Shown: in pieces, positions 60,001 through 64,000 of the stretch | Numbering within the stretch: position 1 is the stretch's first letter | How the letters are laid out: each line of letters opens with the position of its first letter | Assembly: GCF_003353425.1 (NCBI RefSeq) | Contig: NZ_QRAO01000002.1 | Location: forward strand, 491,906 to 555,905 | Direction of reading: 5' to 3' | DNA length: 64,000 nt | Source of the DNA: Marinirhabdus gelatinilytica | GTDB taxonomy: Bacteria; Bacteroidota; Bacteroidia; Flavobacteriales; Flavobacteriaceae | Program-made: the position numbers and the translations under genes | Notes under the pieces: generated by a model | Seen by the model: only the letters and a program-made list of their open reading frames with translations | Told to the model about the DNA's origin: nothing | Databases searched by the model: none

Positions 60001-61066
60001 TAGTCTGGCCACAGGTGGGGCAGAAAAACTTATCCTGGACACTGTGCCAGAATTTGTAAAAAAGGGAGTTGAGGTAACGTTGGTTTTGCTCAATGGCAAT
60101 TCCACGCCATTTCTAGATGCGTTAAGGAAAAAAAATGTTTGTGAGATCGTTTCATTGTCAAACGGCTCAGTATATAATCCGCTTCTTATTTTCAAGCTGA
60201 TTCCACACCTCAAAAACCATACGATCGTCCACGTCCATTTATTTCCTTCTCTTTATTGGGTTGCAATTGCGAAACTTTTAAGCAGATCAAAAGCAACCTT
60301 ATTCTTTACAGAACATAGTACTTCCAATAAGAGAATACGAAACGGTGTGTTCAAGATACTGGAAAGATTTATCTATAATAAATACGATAAAGTTGTGTGT
60401 ATAACACATAAGGTTCGCACTATATTCATGGAGCATTTAAATTTTCCGAAGGAACAAATGCCCGTCATAAATAACGGAGTACCAATAGATAAGTTTAAAA
60501 ATGCCAAAAAAATTGAAAGGACAGCTATAGATAAAATGGTTAAGGAAACCGATTATCTTCTGGTACAGGTCTCAGGATTCAGGGAACAAAAAGATCAGCC
60601 TACCTTAATTAAGGCGCTTTCAAATTTGCCAGAAGATATCAAGTTAGTGCTGGTTGGTGAAGGCGATTATAGGAGCGGTTGCGAACAGTTAGTCGATAAA
60701 CTTCAGTTAAACCATAGAGTGTTTTTCCTTGGACTTCGAATGGATGTTGCAGAAATATTAAAAACTTGTGATGTGTGTGTGCTGTCTTCCTATTACGAGG
60801 GTCTTTCACTTTCCAGTATTGAAGGGATGGCAAGTGGAAACCCATTTGTTGCGAGCAGGGTGCCTGGGTTAGAAGAGATGGTTGATGGCGCAGGATTGTT
60901 ATTTGAACAAGGAGATTCTGTAGCATTGGCATCCCATATAGAATTGCTCCGTAACGATAAGGATTTTGCTAAGCAGATTGCTGAAAAATGTGAGCAAAGA
61001 GCTAGTAGATACAGCATAGAAATGATGGTAGATAATCACATTAAACTTTACGAACAATATGCCTAA
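59978..61066 (+). CDS. Family 4 glycosyltransferase (GT-B)
   Basis: The protein has 362 residues. The N-terminal lobe begins KILIVTNSLATGGAEKL, and the C-terminal lobe has VLSSYYEGLSLSSIEGMASG, with the E-x7-E motif that holds the nucleotide-sugar. It overlaps the polymerase-like gene by 23 bases, and its stop overlaps the next start by eight. Retaining transfer of a sugar to a lipid-linked chain is expected. The GT4 family does not show donor identity by eye. Confidence 0.88.
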   Translation: MKILIVTNSLATGGAEKLILDTVPEFVKKGVEVTLVLLNGNSTPFLDALRKKNVCEIVSLSNGSVYNPLLIFKLIPHLKNHTIVHVHLFPSLYWVAIAKLLSRSKATLFFTEHSTSNKRIRNGVFKILERFIYNKYDKVVCITHKVRTIFMEHLNFPKEQMPVINNGVPIDKFKNAKKIERTAIDKMVKETDYLLVQVSGFREQKDQPTLIKALSNLPEDIKLVLVGEGDYRSGCEQLVDKLQLNHRVFFLGLRMDVAEILKTCDVCVLSSYYEGLSLSSIEGMASGNPFVASRVPGLEEMVDGAGLLFEQGDSVALASHIELLRNDKDFAKQIAEKCEQRASRYSIEMMVDNHIKLYEQYA

Positions 61067-62219
61067 ACCAAAACTAGTACGCATTACAACCATACCGCTC
61101 TCACTGGAAAAGTTGTTGGAAGGGCAACTGGGCTATATGGCATCACATTTCGATGTAACCGCTGTAAGCGCTGAAGAGCAACGCCTACGAGAATATGCAG
61201 AAAAGGAAGGCGTACACTATTTTCACGTGGCACTAACGCGAAAAATAACTCCTTTTAAAGATATACGTGCTGTTTACAAACTGTATAGATTCTTACAAAA
61301 TGAAAAACCCGATATAGTACATACCCACACTCCAAAAGCAGGAATTGTTGGGATGATGGCCGCATATCTTGCACGAGTACCTAATCGAATTCACGATGTA
61401 GCAGGACTACCATTAATGGAGGCAACAGGCTTGAAACGAAACGTGTTGATCCAAGTTGAAAAACTGACCTATTTTTTTGCCACACATGTCCTTCCAAACT
61501 CTAAAGGACTTCAGGACTATATCTTACAGCATAGGTTCACCACTAAGAAAAAAATGAACATTCTAGGTGAAGGAAGCAGCAACGGTACAAATACAGATTA
61601 TTTTAGGGACGAGTGTGTGGAAAAAACTGAAGTTACCAAGACAAAAGAAGCTTGGAAAATACCTAAAGATGATTTTATTTTTGTGTTCATTGGCCGTTTG
61701 GTTGGCGACAAAGGAATCAATGAGTTGGTGGTGGCTTTTAAGGCGCTCGCAGAAACAAAATCCAACTGCACACTTCTTTTGGTTGGTCCTGTAGAGGATA
61801 CCCTGGACCCCTTGGAAAAACATACCCTTGTTGAAATTTCAAAGAATCCAAAAATTGTCACTACAGGGTTTCAACAGGATGTACGTAATTTTCTTGCTCT
61901 TAGTGATGCTCTGGTGTTTCCTAGCTATAGAGAGGGGTTTCCTAATGTAGTCATGGAAGCAGGCGCTATGGGATTACCATCAATAGTGACCGATATTAAT
62001 GGTTGCAACGAGATAATCGAACATGGCAAGAACGGCTATATAGTGCCCAAAAAGAATTCTAGAGCATTAATGGATGCTATGCTTTTCTTTCTCGAAAACC
62101 CCGCCGAAGTTGCTAAGATGCAGCAAAACGCCCGTCCTATGATAGTGAACAGGTACAAACGTGAGCATATTTGGCAATTGATTCTTGCAGAATACCAATC
62201 AATCTTACAGAATACGTAA
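61059..62219 (+). CDS. Family 4 glycosyltransferase, PglA-like
   Basis: The protein has 386 residues. The N-terminal HTHTPKAGIVGMMAAYLARVP segment is common to the PglA/capsular group, and the C-terminal FPSYREGFPNVVMEAGAMG carries the E-x7-E motif. It precedes a PglC-like gene, and in many Bacteroidota this gene is the first glycosyltransferase, adding to a lipid-linked diacetamido sugar. That acceptor is inferred from order. It has no membrane helix. Confidence 0.85.
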   Translation: MPKPKLVRITTIPLSLEKLLEGQLGYMASHFDVTAVSAEEQRLREYAEKEGVHYFHVALTRKITPFKDIRAVYKLYRFLQNEKPDIVHTHTPKAGIVGMMAAYLARVPNRIHDVAGLPLMEATGLKRNVLIQVEKLTYFFATHVLPNSKGLQDYILQHRFTTKKKMNILGEGSSNGTNTDYFRDECVEKTEVTKTKEAWKIPKDDFIFVFIGRLVGDKGINELVVAFKALAETKSNCTLLLVGPVEDTLDPLEKHTLVEISKNPKIVTTGFQQDVRNFLALSDALVFPSYREGFPNVVMEAGAMGLPSIVTDINGCNEIIEHGKNGYIVPKKNSRALMDAMLFFLENPAEVAKMQQNARPMIVNRYKREHIWQLILAEYQSILQNT

Positions 62220-62228
62220 CTTTGCCAC

Positions 62229-62837
62229 GTGTACAAGAGTTTTTTTAAACCCATTTTAGATGTTGCCGCAGCTGCTGTGGTTTTTGTGTTGCTACTACCA
62301 CTATTCTTGGTAGTTGCTGCACTATTGACTATTGCGCTCAAGGGAACCCCGTTCTTCACCCAAACAAGACCAGGAAAGGATGAACGGTTGTTTTCTATTA
62401 TTAAGTTCAGGACCATGAGTAACGAAAAGGACGCACAGGGTAACTTGCTACCGGATGCACAGCGACTTTCAGGGTTTGGGAAATTTGTACGCTCCACTTC
62501 GTTGGACGAACTTCCACAGCTATTGAATGTGATAAAAGGGGATATGAGTTTTGTGGGTCCACGGCCCTTGTTGCCCCAATACCTACCGCTGTATTCAGAA
62601 GAACAAAAAAAAAGACACTTTGTAAAACCAGGGATTACAGGTTGGGCACAGGTAAATGGGAGGAATGCACTTTCCTGGCAAAAAAAATTTGAATTGGATG
62701 TTTATTACGTTGAAAAAATTAGTTTTGCGCTGGATATGAAAATAATTGCTCTCACGGTGCAAAAAGTAGTGAACCGTACTGATATAAACAGTACCAACAG
62801 TGTTACGACCGAACCCTTTAGAGGAAACCAACTATGA
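62229..62837 (+). CDS. PglC-like phosphoglycosyl transferase
   Basis: The protein has 202 residues, the short monotopic form. A single re-entrant hydrophobic segment ([20 protein letters not shown] region) is followed by KFRTMSN and by [23 protein letters not shown], the hallmarks of the family. It transfers a sugar phosphate to undecaprenyl phosphate and starts the repeat unit. A small PglC-type enzyme plus PglD- and PglE-like genes directly after it fit a diacetamido-trideoxy sugar as first sugar. The start is GTG; no ATG is placed to keep the hydrophobic segment. Confidence 0.88.
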   Translation: MYKSFFKPILDVAAAAVVFVLLLPLFLVVAALLTIALKGTPFFTQTRPGKDERLFSIIKFRTMSNEKDAQGNLLPDAQRLSGFGKFVRSTSLDELPQLLNVIKGDMSFVGPRPLLPQYLPLYSEEQKKRHFVKPGITGWAQVNGRNALSWQKKFELDVYYVEKISFALDMKIIALTVQKVVNRTDINSTNSVTTEPFRGNQL

Positions 62838-63454
62838 AAACGATACATATTTTTGGTGGAGGAGGACATAGCTTTGCCCTTGTAGAATTAATAAGGTCTC
62901 TGGGGCTATATGAACCAAAAGCAATATTGGATAAAAACCCTTCAAGAAAAAATGTGTTGGGGGTTCCCGTACTTCTTAAAGAAGGTAACTCCCATAGTAC
63001 TGAACACGCCGCTATCGCCATTGGTAACAATAAAAACCGAAAAAAAGTTGCAAATTCCATAACCGTACCCTGCCCAAACTTCGTACATAAGAGCGCTGTG
63101 GTGTATCCATCGGTCCAATTGGGCAAAGGTGTTCAGGTGTTACCCAATGCCGTGGTAGATGCAGACGTACGTTTGGGAGACTTTACCATTGTAAACAATA
63201 ATGCAAGTGTGTCCCATAATTGTATCATCGGCAATTTTTGCCACATCGCCATTAACACGGCCATTTCTGGAGGATGTACCATTGGCGAAGGTACTTTGGT
63301 AGGTGCAGGAAGCGTAATCTTGCCAGAACTGAACGTAGGTAAATGGGCAGTAATTGGTGCCGGATCCGTAGTGACCAAGGATGTTCCAGATTTTGCAACC
63401 GTATATGGAAATCCTGCTCAAATTATTAGAAAAGAGACCCTAAATGGACAATAG
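62834..63454 (+). CDS. PglD-like sugar N-acetyltransferase
   Basis: The protein has 206 residues. An N-terminal Rossmann-like lobe ([19 protein letters not shown]) is followed by a left-handed beta-helix of hexapeptide repeats ([25 protein letters not shown] split across coils), as in PglD and NeuD proteins. It acetylates the amino group of UDP-4-amino sugars. It overlaps PglC by four bases and the next gene by 11, so the three are a unit. The His near VSHNC is the likely catalytic base. Confidence 0.88.
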   Translation: MKTIHIFGGGGHSFALVELIRSLGLYEPKAILDKNPSRKNVLGVPVLLKEGNSHSTEHAAIAIGNNKNRKKVANSITVPCPNFVHKSAVVYPSVQLGKGVQVLPNAVVDADVRLGDFTIVNNNASVSHNCIIGNFCHIAINTAISGGCTIGEGTLVGAGSVILPELNVGKWAVIGAGSVVTKDVPDFATVYGNPAQIIRKETLNGQ

Positions 63455-64000
63455 AATATACCTTTCCTCGCCACACATGGGCGAAACAGAACAAACCTAT
63501 GTCAGCAAAGCCTTCGAGACCAATTGGATTGCTCCCCTAGGACCCAATGTACAGGAATTTGAAATTGCTATTGAAGACTATTTGGGTAATAAAAAAAACG
63601 TGGCGGCCTTGAGTTCTGGTACCGCTGCATTGCATCTGGCACTTATCCTGTTGGGCGTTTCCAGTGGAGATGAGGTATTGTGCCAGAGTATGACCTTTAG
63701 CGCATCTGCAAATCCTATTGTGTACCAAGGAGCCACACCGGTTTTCGTGGATAGCGAGCATACAACCTGGAATATGTGCCCAGACCTTTTGGAAGAAGCT
63801 ATTAGAGATCGTATAAAAAAAGGTAAAAAGCCCAAGGCCATAATAGCAGTGCATCTTTACGGGATGCCTTACCAAGTAGAAAAATTACAAGCTGTAGCCG
63901 AAAAACACGGTATACCCATTGTGGAAGACAGCGCCGAAGCTCTGGGTAGCACGTACAAAGGTAAGATGTGCGGGACATTTGGCACCTATGCCATTCTTTC
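63444..64000 (+). CDS. PglE-like DegT-family aminotransferase (partial)
   Basis: The first 185 codons are in the window; the gene runs off the end. The start IYLSSPHMGETEQTYVSKA, the ALSSGTAALHLAL cofactor-binding segment, and VEDSAEALGSTYKGK, with the Asp that contacts the PLP ring, mark the UDP-4-amino-sugar aminotransferases. The catalytic Lys lies beyond the window edge. With the adjacent PglC- and PglD-like genes, it should make UDP-4-amino-4,6-dideoxy-GlcNAc. A 4,6-dehydratase (PglF) should be somewhere nearby. Confidence 0.88.
   Translation, partial: MDNRIYLSSPHMGETEQTYVSKAFETNWIAPLGPNVQEFEIAIEDYLGNKKNVAALSSGTAALHLALILLGVSSGDEVLCQSMTFSASANPIVYQGATPVFVDSEHTTWNMCPDLLEEAIRDRIKKGKKPKAIIAVHLYGMPYQVEKLQAVAEKHGIPIVEDSAEALGSTYKGKMCGTFGTYAIL

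Overview
The window comes from a member of the Bacteroidota, most likely a marine member of the Flavobacteriaceae. The support is low GC, a type IX secretion sorting domain, many lipoprotein signal peptides, a fused alpha/beta 2-oxoacid dehydrogenase E1, QEGLA-motif and HD-PycTM proteins, and promoters of the Bacteroidota kind (TTG, about 20 bases, TAnnTTTG). I see no rRNA, tRNA, insertion sequence, prophage or CRISPR array. Gene calls rest on motifs read by eye.

Layout. 1-2700: the 3' end of menB, then three small plus-strand genes separated by imperfect inverted-repeat elements, like cassettes. The same element returns on the other strand near 10.6 kb, between two unknown membrane-protein genes. 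2.7-10.1 kb: a fatty-acid/sterol hydroxylase; a tight three-gene operon (QEGLA-type metallopeptidase, ATP-grasp ligase, aspartoacylase-like amidohydrolase); a Crp-like regulator beside a fatty-acid desaturase; an atypical SDR protein. 12-18 kb: asnB, headed by a leader peptide with nine consecutive Asn codons plus mutually exclusive antiterminator and terminator hairpins; then an SRPBCC protein and the fused E1. 18-35 kb: an apparent operon (LOG protein, secreted nuclease-like protein, peptidase-like outer-membrane protein, small membrane protein), uvrA, small unknown genes, gamma-glutamyltransferase, ACP phosphodiesterase, a GlmM-like mutase, an LpxL-like acyltransferase, rhomboid protease and a TlpA-like lipoprotein. 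Two arrays of 7-base repeats lie directly behind the stop codons of asnB and uvrA.

35-47 kb: a GAF protein, an HD-PycTM fusion without a visible cyclase, and a tandem pair of very large surface proteins (phosphoesterase domain, a central kinase-like domain, C-terminal beta-barrel). The two copies have lost different active sites: the first keeps the phosphoesterase residues, the second keeps the kinase-like residues. Then a lipoprotein and dps.

47.9 kb to the end: one continuous plus-strand block with many 4-base start/stop overlaps. It starts with sulfate activation (cysQ, a duplicated DUF2061 protein, cysC, cysD, cysN) and runs straight into a surface-polysaccharide locus (flippase, polymerase-like protein, four glycosyltransferases, two sulfotransferases, a WbqC protein, two aminotransferases, a PglC-like phosphoglycosyl transferase and a PglD-like acetyltransferase). 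The simplest reading is that PAPS made by CysC/CysDN feeds the two sulfotransferases, CysQ removes the PAP by-product, and the product is a sulfated glycan built on a diacetamido-sugar primer.

The observations most worth following are the Asn-leader attenuator of asnB, the complementary active-site loss in the two giant proteins, the ligase/peptidase operon, and the cassette-like intergenic elements.
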